This document shows, one piece after another, positions 34,077 through 44,096 of a DNA stretch of 64,000 nucleotides (positions within the stretch are counted from its first letter, which is position 1; each line of letters opens with the position of its first letter). The position numbers were made by a program, and so were the translations under genes. The stretch is from Telmatactis stephensoni (lineage: Eukaryota; Cnidaria; Anthozoa; Actiniaria; Isophelliidae): NCBI GenBank assembly GCA_029948255.1, contig JALIZF010001813.1:496001-560000 (forward strand), in the 5' to 3' direction. The notes below the pieces were generated by a model. That model was not told where the DNA came from. It worked only from the letters and a program-made list of their open reading frames with translations, and did not search any database.

Positions 34077-35190
34077 TTAATATAACTGTAGTAGTTCAGA
34101 CAGGTCGTGAGCATCTTCGGCATGGTTAAGGAGAGAGTTTGGATCAAATTTGCAGTTGTGGAAAGGGTAGTCCTTAGTGTTCCATTCTCCATATTCGAAG
34201 GAGATATCAAGTTGCCCTCTTTTTATCCAGTATGTCAGACATAGTTGTTTGTTTTCATTAACCAAAAGCTTCACGGTATGGCCTTCCCTATCTTTTCCTT
34301 TTAGTTTCCTGACAAAATATGCCTTAATCGCTCTAACACTCAATGCAGAAATCAATGAAAAAAATTTTTGACATGAATAGAGAGAAGTGAAGGAAATTAC
34401 TTCAGCTTTGTTGTTTTTGCAAACATAGCATCTTGGCTTGAAAAAGCTTCCAGTGTTGTTTTCTGACACCACACGCCTTGCAGTCTTAAATACCTCATAT
34501 GGAATGCACCTGACTATTTTTGCATGATATGGACGTCTAAACGCTACCTTACCACCAAGACGTGTATGCATCCGTTTCATCCACAGCAAAGATTCACTTC
34601 TTAAAACTGAGGCAGCATTAATTGTTGTTGAGGTGAGGAGTTTAACAGCTGTAAATAACCATACATTTTTTTAACACAATATGCAAATATTGTTCAATGC
34701 AAAAGAGGTCAACTAAACATATTTCTCCAAGAAACAATATATATGCAGGACAAGTCATATTAAAATGTACCTAAGCTTGATATACAGTAAGCTTAACAAA
34801 TTTTAAAGCTTATTATGTACAATTATGTAATCTATTGACTGTTCATTTGGTAAATATTTTAGACAAGTAAGTCTGTAATACAGAATGATTCTCAACGGCC
34901 GGCTGTGAAACACATTTTCCCTTACCTTTAGAGCGTTCATTAGCCTGAGGTTCACCGTGATCACAACTGACTGAGCACTGCTTCACTATGGGCATCAATA
35001 CCTCTCCTGCGATATCCCTAAAAAGCTCGAGATTCAACCCTTCTATAGCAGGAAATTTATTCAACCAATCTTCGACAATACTGTCAGCACTATATGTTTC
35101 TTCTTCCGCTTGATCTTCGTCTTCATCTTCATATTCGCCGTCGGATTCTAAGACTTTTTCAATTACTTCTTCAACACTGAACGACGCCAT
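34077..35190 (-). CDS. accessory protein of the 9.2-kb element, two exons, 278 aa
   Basis: Exon 1 (35190-34926) starts MASFSVEEVIEKVLE, followed by a very acidic D/E run and a helical segment. Donor AAAG|GTAAGG joins in phase to exon 2 after tttacag (34648-34077): VKLLTSTTINAASVLR, RPYHAKIVRCIPYEVF, a C-x2-C pair (CYVCKNN), then a basic stretch around RAIKAYFVRKLKGKDREGH and a polar C-terminus. The start is 65 bp outside-in from the right TIR. No family recognised. By analogy with the second protein of CACTA elements it may bind the ends or assist the transposase, but nothing in the sequence proves this. Confidence 0.7.
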
Positions 35191-35255
35191 TTTGAAAAAT
35201 TCTCGAACAGACTCGCGCGAACTCCCGCTGACCAACAGGACTGACATAGGTTCTT

Positions 35256-35291
35256 AAGTGCTGTTTGTGGAGGCGCGCGAGGCCCGCCGTG
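35256..35291 (-). repeat. right TIR of 9.2-kb element
   Basis: Reads AAGTGCTGTTTGTGGAGGCG then CGCGAGGCCCGCCGTG on the plus strand, the mirror of 26074-26109; followed by the TSD copy aga. Confidence 0.9.
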
Positions 35292-35294
35292 AGA

Positions 35295-37274
35295 ATGCAC
35301 ATTCGTGCCAATTTCCTGTAAATTACAAACTCTATACATACCAGAGCCATGCATACCAGAACGCACTGATCCGAGTTTCTTTCAACCTTGCAAAATGTTT
35401 ACCACAATAGCAAAATTGAAAGCGAAAACAATGAAAACTAAAAGCCAAATAATAGCAATCGAATATTAATCAAGAGGCAATACAGGACCTAAAATGTGAG
35501 CTGAGTAAAACTATGCAGTCCAGGGGATTTATGCATGAAAGAATTTGTTCAATGTTACAATCCAGTTATCAGCTCATTAAGTTCAACTTGTGTTAGATCC
35601 CATCCGGCGGCCTACCACTTTTTTTTACCAACAAAGCGGGCTCGAAAACATATTCTTAAGGTTATGCCTTCTCTCTATGTATTACAACTTATGCACGACT
35701 GTCTGCAGAGAATCATATAGAAAACTTTGATAAAAATGCGTAGTTTCACTCCCGCAGTTTTGAGTTCATTGGTGACAGATATCAACCAATTACATCAAAC
35801 TGTTACTACTAAACACTTTGAAACAAACTTTCTTTAAAATGATAATCTCACTACCTTGCTCCCCAAGCACATATCCACATTTTTTGATTTCTCATGAGAA
35901 ATATTTAGGTTCTTTTTAAACTTTCTGGTAGAATAAGGCTCAAATGTCGTCATAAGCTGGACTAGATCAATGACACAGGAAATGTAACAGAAGTGCCACG
36001 GAATGTTTCTGAGCAACCGACATGTCAATAAAAATGTATCCATTTAATATTAGAGTCCAGATATGGTTTCATATCCTGTAGTTTCGTGGACAAGGCTTGT
36101 ATATTTTTAACTCGTGGATTGAAAATCCACGAGTTATTGTGAGGGGTCGAATATGCAAATGAGTCAGCTTACTACTTCGTGTATGACAACATGAAATGGT
36201 ACTATTCAATCTATCTAACTAGAATGGTGCCATACATAAAGTAGTAACCTATTGTGTCACTCACTCACTTTCCTGTAAACTTCCGGTCTGTGAAACTTTA
36301 CTTCCACTATTCCCGATAATACGATACGGTGCTAACTTCAATTCCGTTCTAATAATTTTCGGCGATCAGTTTTGTACTCAAGGAAGCCGGCTTTGTCGAG
36401 AAGCTTTGAACGTAATGTAACTTTTAGATTTGTGTACAAGCCTTTTAGGTACAAGATCTCAGCTCGGTAATGCAAGCCGTTTTTAACCAGGGTTTTTAAA
36501 TGTGACCCTCGGCTTCCTCCTGCTCTACACTTGTCTACACTCCGCGAAGATTGTTCGGATGTTAGGTGAAAATGCGAAAATGCTAATAGATAATTTCTTA
36601 CTCCTTGCCACATTTTTGTATTGAACTACTCTCAGCTCCCTCATGCAGCTTGGAATAATTTTACTAATTTTCATCCAGGATCGCATACGAGTCATCCAAG
36701 CATTTTAGTGTTTGTAGTCTATCAACACGAGAGTAAATGGTGAAATAAAAAGCAAACCTTTGTTCTTTGATACTCAAATCAATTATTTTTTTGCTAAAAA
36801 AAATACATAGCTCATCTGATAGCTCATATTATTAATATTTAACTGTTCCTTGCGCGATGCTACTAATGGGATTCCTGTTGTGTAGTCCTGAGCAATGGAC
36901 TCGCATATCTGGCTTGGAATGATCACTGTACGGACCGTACGATGATTTTTTTCTGTATTCATAGAGGGAAATAACTTGTTTGTTTATTGCTATTGTGTGG
37001 ATTTCACGGCTGCTATGCAAGCTTATGAACTGAAATGTGTTCTGCAATGGATCTGGTGGAAAACTTTTCTACAAGACGTTAACTTGGTACCCAGCAAATC
37101 ATACAAACAACAGGTATTGTGATCATGAAACAAATTTGAAAAGGTAAGCTTTTTTGAGCAAGTTGAACCAATTCTCATTTAGTGACCAAATATAGTTAAG
37201 TTCTCTGCCATTGGTTAGATCGTTACCATAGATTCATTGACAAACCTCGTGCGATTTCATTCTGCGAAGCGACT
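35295..37274. other. intergenic, no gene seen
   Basis: Short unmotivated frames only. A 27-bp hairpin (AACTCGTGGATT...AATCCACGAGTT) lies at 36109-36135. Near 36172 a stretch (CTTCGTGTATGACAACATGA) loosely resembles the CACATGAAGTGGCACTATT block of the foldback at 6798-9014. A single TA-MITE end lies near 36700. Confidence 0.5.
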
Positions 37275-38240
37275 TTGTTGGAAGAGGGAGTGTTTATGCT
37301 ATTTCGTGCTATGGAGCCAAAGATTTCTACCGAGTCCCTTGCATTCGTGGGGGAACAGCAAAAACAAAACGAAGAGAACAACGGTTTGTTGTTCGTCACC
37401 CCTGCAACTCATGAGGGAGCCGTTTCAGCGGCCAAAAATGAGGAGACCATCGACAAGATGGTCGCCAAGGCCTCGTGTGACAAGGCCGCCATTTTTATGG
37501 CAAAATGTCACACTCAAACCGCCATTGTGTGTGAAAAGATGAACGATATTGTGAGCAAAATAATAATATTTGACAGTGATGAATGTTTAGAGAGACAAAA
37601 AAGTGTCGGTGCTTTTGAAAAAAGGTCTTGCTTTAGTGATAAATCTGGACGTGATTCGAAAGAAAAGAAACTCAGTGAAAATGGCGCTGAAATGTTCAAA
37701 TGTGATACTGAATCAACTGAAATTACTGAATCTATCGAGAAAAATGTGCAATATATGAATATCTATGATCTATCAAAGCAAATCACGAGCAATCAAAAGT
37801 ACAATCAAATGCAAAACCAAGAACTGTCGTATGAATTTCATCACATACCAGATGCTTTTGTCAATGAAACACTCTCTGACAAACATTCAGTGCAAGATGT
37901 CAATGAATCTAGTAATGATATGAGCAGTGAAATACATACTAAAGTAAAAGCATATCATGTATCTCGGTTTGATAAATTTGTTGCTGAAAATGAATGTTAT
38001 CGTGTGTTAAGACCTCGTGACCGAGAACCATCAAGAATCTCCCTTAAAAAGGTTAATCGTGTAATGAAGAGTAAGAAATGCAGACAAAAATTTATTTCAT
38101 TAATCCATAGAAACTGTCCAAAGTCATATTTCCTTGCCCGAATTACAGAGCAGCCGCATTTACTAAAATTTAAGTTATCTCAACAAGAAAGGTTTTGTAA
38201 TAGAACACACAGAAGTATTCATTTAAAATACAAGAAATAA
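37275..38240 (+). CDS. N-terminal Helentron frame, unrecognised, 321 aa
   Basis: An open frame starting MLEEGVFMLFRAMEPK (MEPK at 37311 is an alternative start). The first half is Glu/Lys/Ala-rich. The C-terminal part is basic: YRVLRPRDREPSRISLKKVN and FISLIHRNCPKSYFLARI. It stops at 38240, one frame away from the 2A/OTU frame, which is open from 38204. The overlap suggests a frameshift in an originally continuous polyprotein. No domain recognised. Confidence 0.55.
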   Translation: MLEEGVFMLFRAMEPKISTESLAFVGEQQKQNEENNGLLFVTPATHEGAVSAAKNEETIDKMVAKASCDKAAIFMAKCHTQTAIVCEKMNDIVSKIIIFDSDECLERQKSVGAFEKRSCFSDKSGRDSKEKKLSENGAEMFKCDTESTEITESIEKNVQYMNIYDLSKQITSNQKYNQMQNQELSYEFHHIPDAFVNETLSDKHSVQDVNESSNDMSSEIHTKVKAYHVSRFDKFVAENECYRVLRPRDREPSRISLKKVNRVMKSKKCRQKFISLIHRNCPKSYFLARITEQPHLLKFKLSQQERFCNRTHRSIHLKYKK

Positions 38241-39412
38241 TACAAAATGATTTTATTCATAAAAAACTGCTTTTATCTGGTGATGTAGAATTAAATCCAG
38301 GATCTGTGATAAATACATACCGAATAAATAGACAAAATTCTACTGTAGTATCTACTGAACAGTTGTCAAATATAGCACTATTAAGACAAAGATTAAGTCA
38401 TTACAATTTAGAACCTTTAGAAGTTGGAGGTGATGGTGACTGCTTTTTTCGAACAATTTCTCATCAGTTATATTCCAATCCTCAATATCATACACATATT
38501 CGTGCTGAAGGAGTTTTGTATTTGGAAGAAAACCCAGAAAGATTTATTGAGAGTAACACCAGAGACTCTTGGGCTGATTATTTGAATAACATGTCCTTAC
38601 AAGGTACATGGGCTGATCATATCATAATACAAGCTGTTGCATTAGCCTTACATTTGAGAATTCACATAATAGAGACAGCACAAAATTTCAATGAAATCAC
38701 AGTTATTGAAGGAAATCATATTGATGATTGTCGATTGATAGATACTTATATTGGCCACTTAAATGAAATGCATTATGTTTCTACTATACCAGCTGAAACA
38801 AATGGTATTACTCAAACTACATCTAGAGCTTCACTTATGACGAAAACCAACGGCAACATTTCAAACCATTCTGCTAAAGCAACAAAAAACAGTGAAGAAA
38901 CAAACACAGGGGAAGAGAGTGTTACAATAATTATTGATCCTAAAGAAAGACGAAGGATTTATATGAAGGAGTACATGAGAAAGAAAAGAGTGAATGCACA
39001 ATTCAAAGAGAGTGAAAGAGAAGCACATAAGACATATTACAAAAATAACAAAGAGGTGTTAAAAGATGTAAAGAATCAAAATTTCCATAAAACTAAACAA
39101 TGCAAACCTGAACATATTAGAGAGATAAACAGAAAAACATTCCTAAAAAGAAAACAGTGTAATCCAGATGTGATAAGAGAACAAAATAAGCAAGCTTTCA
39201 AAACGAGAATGCAATCCCAACCTGAACATTTAAGACAACTCAATAGAGAGGCAGTGACAAGGAAAAGGACAGCTGCTGTGGTTGATCAAATTAATTTAGC
39301 AGACAGTTCATCAACAATTAAAAAACTAAAAATATCAAATAATTCTAATAATGAAGTGGATCAAATGAATGAAAATGAAACAAATTTTGATGTGGATATT
39401 GACATCGGTTAA
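38222..39412 (+). CDS. 2A-like site followed by OTU cysteine protease
   Basis: The frame begins with HKKLLLSGDVELNPGS, a 2A ribosome-skipping motif whose final residue is Ser (TCT, 38303-38305) rather than Pro. An OTU domain follows: VGGDGDCFFRTISHQLY supplies the catalytic Cys, about 46 residues after the 2A site, and LNEMHYVSTI the His about 110 later. The C-terminus is a set of degenerate basic repeats (KRKQCNPDVIREQNKQAF, MQSQPEHLRQLN). OTU domains remove ubiquitin-like tags and occur in Helentrons. The frame ends at 39412 next to the DIRS insertion. Confidence 0.8.
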   Translation, partial: FKIQEIIQNDFIHKKLLLSGDVELNPGSVINTYRINRQNSTVVSTEQLSNIALLRQRLSHYNLEPLEVGGDGDCFFRTISHQLYSNPQYHTHIRAEGVLYLEENPERFIESNTRDSWADYLNNMSLQGTWADHIIIQAVALALHLRIHIIETAQNFNEITVIEGNHIDDCRLIDTYIGHLNEMHYVSTIPAETNGITQTTSRASLMTKTNGNISNHSAKATKNSEETNTGEESVTIIIDPKERRRIYMKEYMRKKRVNAQFKESEREAHKTYYKNNKEVLKDVKNQNFHKTKQCKPEHIREINRKTFLKRKQCNPDVIREQNKQAFKTRMQSQPEHLRQLNREAVTRKRTAAVVDQINLADSSSTIKKLKISNNSNNEVDQMNENETNFDVDIDIG

Positions 39413-39663
39413 TATGAATCTAAATCATTGTAGGCGGGCCAGGATGAGAACAGGAAGTCACAACTTTATAAGCATGTTTTCAATCCTATTAGTATTTTAA
39501 CGCATCAGTGTGATAAGTAAACTTTAATTAAGCAGTGAATATTTATTAACTGTATAAATAGAAGAGCTATAAGACATTAAATCACTCTCGCTTCAAAAGC
39601 CAACTAGAAAGCACATATTCAAGCTACATACTTTATAAGCAAGCAGTTATAGAAAAATTTTTA

Positions 39664-40758
39664 ATGATCATGGACCAAAACGACAGCACAACAACTAAGC
39701 GTCAAAAGAAATGCCCTGGATGCAAGACCCCAAAAGAAAGCCACGACTGGGGTATACCATCCTCATTCTGTGAAGGCAAGGAAAGATGCTCACCACTGCG
39801 TGTGAAAGCGGAAAGCAAGCTCGACCTTAAGGAAATCGACGAGCTCAAGGAGAGCCTCAAGGCCCTTGAAATAGAAGAGCAACGCCTGGAACAGCAGCAA
39901 TTAAAACAAAAGCTGGAAGAAAAACAAGCAGCCGTAGAGGAGCTCTGTCACAAAGTTGCAATGGACCGCCGTGGAAATCCAACTGAACCCATCACACCAC
40001 TAGACGAAATCCTGGCGCGTCACGACCACGTGGACATGACCACACAGCATCTACCAACCATCACCACAGGACCAGAACTAAGAGGAATCAGAGACTTCGC
40101 CACAACACTCCCAAGCACATCAGAAATGTTTCTACGACCAGCAAAGCAAAATGGTGAGAAAATTTATCTTATTCCAGATTTCGTAGACTCTATCGTTCCT
40201 CAGGAACATGAAGAGACATTAGGTAGCCAGGGCATGGACCGTATATCAGTGACCTATGGCCCGAAAAAGCCTAAGCTAGATTTAATTACTTTACAACAGT
40301 GGGTGATTGCAAATACACGTATATTTTATACTTTATTAGCTGAAGGTAAATTAGTATCAAATGATATCCAACATTACTTAGCATATACAATCAAAATAAT
40401 GGAACTATCTAATAGATATGACTGGAAATCAGTCCTAATGTATGATAACGAGTTTCGTCGGATGCAAGCAATTTATCGTTATCCCTGGAATTTTGACTCA
40501 AATCACCTACACACAGTCCTGCTAACACCCATCCAACGCACAAATACTAATCCCTCAAAACTAAACCTTAACGCGGGACGCACGCAATTTGCTAACACTA
40601 ATGCTGAAGGGAAGGTAATTTGTCGTAACTTTAACAGCCCACGGGGATGTTCGCGCGAATCGTGTAATTTCGTGCATGAATGTAATTGTAAAGTTTCGGG
40701 CAAAGTTTGTGGCCAGTCGCATGCGGGGCATGCACATAAACCCAATTCCCAAGCATGA
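39664..40758 (+). CDS. DIRS-like gag with CCCH zinc site, 364 aa
   Basis: Intact frame. A cysteine site near the N-terminus (CPGCKTPKESHDWG), a glutamine/glutamate-rich coiled coil (about residues 60-100), and a capsid-like core (LITLQQWVIANTRIFYTLLA, YDWKSVLMYDNEFRRMQ). C-terminal zinc region: CRNFNSPRGCSRESCNFVH, a C-x7-C-x4-C-x3-H finger typical of gag in these elements. Probably binds the element RNA. Confidence 0.75.
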   Translation: MIMDQNDSTTTKRQKKCPGCKTPKESHDWGIPSSFCEGKERCSPLRVKAESKLDLKEIDELKESLKALEIEEQRLEQQQLKQKLEEKQAAVEELCHKVAMDRRGNPTEPITPLDEILARHDHVDMTTQHLPTITTGPELRGIRDFATTLPSTSEMFLRPAKQNGEKIYLIPDFVDSIVPQEHEETLGSQGMDRISVTYGPKKPKLDLITLQQWVIANTRIFYTLLAEGKLVSNDIQHYLAYTIKIMELSNRYDWKSVLMYDNEFRRMQAIYRYPWNFDSNHLHTVLLTPIQRTNTNPSKLNLNAGRTQFANTNAEGKVICRNFNSPRGCSRESCNFVHECNCKVSGKVCGQSHAGHAHKPNSQA

Positions 40759-41062
40759 CTAGATGAGGCAACCAAACCAAATCCGTTGAACAAGGATTTA
40801 TGGCTCCAGGAACTTGAATTTGATGAGGACAAAGAATTTCTTAGCGACGGCATTTTACACGGTTTCCAACTTATTAAAAAACTCATTAATAATTCATAAG
40901 GCAAACACAATGAAAATCGCCACCGTGACGAGTGTCTTTATATCTGATAAAGATTCGGCCTAATTTGCATCAACTTTAACCTCGATTTTCTCCAAGATAA
41001 ATGAAGATATTTTTGCATTTCTTTTAGAGAACTACTCTAATATGTGTTGGAGTTTTTTAAGC

Positions 41063-41160
41063 CGTATAAAGAACTCGAGATCGTGTTTTATCGGTATAAA
41101 GATCCTCGCCTACGGCTCGGATCTTTATATCCGATAAAACACTCTCTCTCGTTCTTTATA
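41063..41160. repeat. inverted repeat between gag and RT
   Basis: AGAACTCGAGATCGTGTTTT...GGTATAAAGATCC pairs with GGATCTTTATATCC...AAAACACTCTCTCTCGTTCT. Probably a small MITE. Confidence 0.7.
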
Positions 41161-41198
41161 CTATACCTAATGTTGGGACACATTTTTCGGATGTAAAC

Positions 41199-42669
41199 AT
41201 GGATAATTACAAATCTGCTACAAATCCTATTAACAGGCATTTAATTGAACAAACTATCCTAGACGAAATCAAGCAAGGCAATTACGTTATCACGAAGCAC
41301 ACACCTACTATTGTTAGCGATTTAGGAGCAATTCCAAAACCGGATGCTAACGAAGTACGGCTTATTCACGATTGCTCTGGACCGCATGGTCAGGCGGTTA
41401 ACGCCTACATCGACAACTGAGACATTTCAATTTCCGAAACTCGATGACGCTATAAAGCTCTTAAAATCTTACTATTTTATGGCAAAAATCGATCTTCACC
41501 ATGTGTATCGATTGGTACTTCATTCGGACAATTTTCGCTCAACGGGATGCAAGTGGCGTCAGAAGTTCATAACCAGAAGTGTCCATCTGGGTAATAGTCC
41601 CATTACTCATCAGATGTCCGAGTGAGCTATTTTTAGATCGTAACAGTGTTTGCCCTTATCTTTAGTCTCGTCTTCCTCTGAGCTTCTCCGCTGTCTTCTG
41701 ACCATGTACTGTCAGATTCGCTTTCGCTCCTTTGTTAGACGTTAAGGTAAGTTTTCGTGTCAGCTTTAGACTTGAATATTACTTGGCAAATAAGATTTTC
41801 ATCTCGAAAAATCACTTCAGTCGCCTTGACGAAGGAAGCCATTTTGTTTTGCTTGTCACGCTATCCTACTTATCCAATCAGGTTACGATCTAAAAATAGC
41901 TCACTCGGACATCTGATGCGTATTGGGACTATTACCCAGATGGACACTTCTGGTTATGAACTTCTGGTGGCGTTTTACAGGCGATAATTCTTACACGTAT
42001 TTCTATGATACACGGCTTCCATTTGGGGCAAAATCTAGCCCAATAATTTTTAATCGATTAACACAGTCAGAAAGAAGAATGATGGCAAGGTGGGGTTTTC
42101 AAAGTATTATAGTCTATTCCTGGAAACACTCCCTACTGAAGATGTCGTCACTGATGCGTGTAATATAGCAGCATCGGGGTTTTTCAGAGGTGACTGGTTT
42201 TATTAACTTTTCCATCGACTGTCCTCAAATATCACATATGCACATTAACCGTAAAAATATCCTTAGCCATCATCCTTGCAGCTGGTGGGCAAATCTATGG
42301 ACAAATCAACGAATTGTGATTCACAGCGATAATCAAGCGGCGGTTCAGATTATTAACAAAGGCACTACCGCAAACTGCCATATCATGCGTGAATTGCGGC
42401 AACTCTTTTGGCCTTCGGCTTTGCATAATTTTCACATCGTAGGAACATATGTTGAAGACAGTCGAAATGTGTTAGCGGACTCTATTTCACGCCTTTATGA
42501 ACCACAGCATCTCTTGAGATTTTACGCGTTGTTTCAAAAAAGTTACGCTAAGCAATTTATCAATGCTTCGCCTCTTGAATGGCACATGTCGGCTAAAAGC
42601 CACCACTACCTTTATTGCAGATGCACGAAACACCACAATGGCAAGGCAATTAGAGGCAGAAATCAGTGA
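41199..42669 (+). pseudogene. DIRS-like RT/RNase H, split by a MITE and decayed
   Basis: RT pieces GAIPKPDANEVRLIHDCSGP, FPKLDDAIKLLKSYYFMAKI and, after the MITE, YDTRLPFGAKSSPIIFNRLT. The expected Y-x-D-D site is lost (IIVYS followed by unrelated residues near 42120). RNase H is recognisable at 42310-42510: HSDNQAAVQIINKG, GTYVEDSRNVLADSISRL. Frameshifts lie near 41410 and 42165. The MITE at 41560-41966 separates GCKWR from FTGDNSYTYF. Confidence 0.8.
41560..41966. mobile_element. 407-bp foldback MITE, 7-bp TSD gtggcgt
   Basis: TIRs of about 85 bp start CAGAAGTTCATAACCAGAAG and include GCTCACTCGGACATCTGAT. Direct repeats gtggcgt lie at 41553-41559 and 41967-41973. Taking out the element and one repeat rejoins the RT frame. 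Confidence 0.9.
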
Positions 42670-42742
42670 GCACCGGACGCCTCTCTTAGCAGAATCTACA
42701 AAGACAACTTTTAAAAATCACCGTTAATACGTTTTTGAAATT

Positions 42743-43693
42743 TTGCTTACACAGGGTTATAATCCAGTTCCGCTGGAACAGACACATCTTTTGCTTTATG
42801 CTGCCTTTTTAGCTCGTTTTTTTAAAAAGTCATCATCTATCCGTAACTATTTAAACATTATCGGCATTTTACATAAGGAATTTGGTCTCCCCAACCCACT
42901 GCTTGACAACTGGGCCTTTAGTCATTACTCACAGGGATTAATATAGTAAAAGGCTGTCTTCCTAGACAAAAGTTACCCATTACGCCAGACATTTTATTAA
43001 CCATTTATTCGACTTTGCGTTTATCCAACAGCCTTGATTCATCGTTTTGGGCCGTCTGCTTAGTAGCTTTCTTCGGCATGTTTCGGAAATCACATTTATT
43101 GCCATTGTAAGCTAGTAAATTTGACATAGACGAGCTTACAATAGCGGATTATAAAGTCTTTACATGGGGGATATTGATAACTATACGTTGGAGTAAAACG
43201 ATCCAATTTCGCGAACGGGTGGTGGATATCTCCCTTCCCTGTATTCCTCATAGCAAACTTTGCCCAGTTACGGCAACTACCAAGCATGCATTTTCCTTCA
43301 CTACCACTGCGCCCGCTAACTCCCAAGCTTTCAACTGGTGGGATCCTTCAAGTAACTCCATTAAATGCCTAACTTATAGCATGTTCATCAGTAAACTCAA
43401 ACACCATCTCGCGCTAGTAGGAGTTAATCCATCTAACTTTGCTGGCCACTCATTTCGAAGGGGGGGGAGCATCTTTTGCGTATCAGTCTGGTGTCCCAAT
43501 AGAACTAATCAAGGCGCTAGGGGATTGGCAGTCAGATGCGGTGTTAATATATTTAACCATGCCTTTAACTATTAGACTAAACTCTGCTAACATGCTTTGT
43601 AAATCTGTTCTAACTCTCACAACACAGAACACTCAACACTCACCCCACTCATTAATCACACTCTGGATTTGGACTCATTATTCAGGGGAATAA
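42743..43693 (+). pseudogene. DIRS-like tyrosine recombinase, frameshifted
   Basis: N-terminal core-binding part (TQGYNPVPLEQTHLLLYAAF, RNYLNIIGILHKEFGLP), then the catalytic domain: IRWSKTIQFRERVVDISLPC, the H-x2-R box GHSFRRGG, SGVPIELIKALGDWQSDAV and the Tyr in LIYLTMPL. Shifts are visible near 42945, 43130 and within the G8 run at 43458-43465. Confidence 0.8.
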
Positions 43694-43825
43694 TAGTAAA
43701 TATGTTTGTAATAGTTTAGGATATATATATATATACGTTTCAGTTTGTATTATAATATATAGTATAAGTACTTTGTAAAATAAAGACTGCCTGAACCCAT
43801 TCCTGAGTCTTGGTTGATTTAGCAG

Positions 43826-44089
43826 GATTTTGAAAAAACTGGTGTAAATGCTGCACATTTTATTCAAAGTTTCCATGACAAAGTAAATTCAGGACCAGAA
43901 TATATATGTACCTGTTGTGATCAGTTATGGTATAGGTCTTCTGTAACAAAGTGTAACCTGATGTCTTATTCAAAATGCCCCCCAGATATTAGACGTCAGT
44001 GCATTACAAATGTTAAAAGTATAGCAGACACAGAATGGATTTGTACAACATGTCATTCTAACCTTAAAGACGGCAAATTACCTGCATAA
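43826..44089 (+). pseudogene. Helentron cysteine-rich region
   Basis: Frame DFEKTGVNAAHFIQSFHDKV then GPEYICTCCDQLWYRSSV and WICTTCHSNLKDGKLPA, the zinc-binding region preceding Rep in Helitrons. It starts right after the DIRS right end and stops at TAA TAA where the deletion begins. Confidence 0.75.
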
Positions 44090-44096
44090 TAAGCAG

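Larger units (their letters stand above)
26074..35291. mobile_element. 9.2-kb two-gene TIR transposon, CACTA-like ends, TSD aga
   Basis: 36-bp TIRs start CACGGCGGGCC and share CTCCACAAACAGCACTT, with three mismatches. The 3-bp repeat aga flanks the element (26071-26073, 35292-35294). CAC...GTG ends with a 3-bp TSD are the signature of the CACTA (EnSpm/CMC) group. Inside are a spliced plus-strand transposase candidate (26561-29923) and a spliced convergent minus-strand gene (35190-34077), each starting a short way inside its TIR, and about 4.1 kb of AT-rich non-coding DNA with MITEs. Both genes lack stops or frameshifts, so the element may be recent. Confidence 0.85.
39420..43800 (+). mobile_element. 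DIRS-like (tyrosine recombinase) retrotransposon
   Basis: Gag with CCCH zinc site, RT, RNase H, then tyrosine recombinase, the DIRS order. It lies between two Helentron segments, so it is a later insertion. Possible inverted ends: CAGGATGAGAACAGGAAGTC at the left, versus CAGGAATGGGTTCAGGCAGT read from the right end. Exact borders are uncertain by tens of bases. No TSD is expected for this mechanism and none was seen. Confidence 0.8.

Noticed and set aside
36338..36613. 91-aa minus-strand frame
   Set aside because: No motif, no splice or promoter support; could be coding but cannot be supported.
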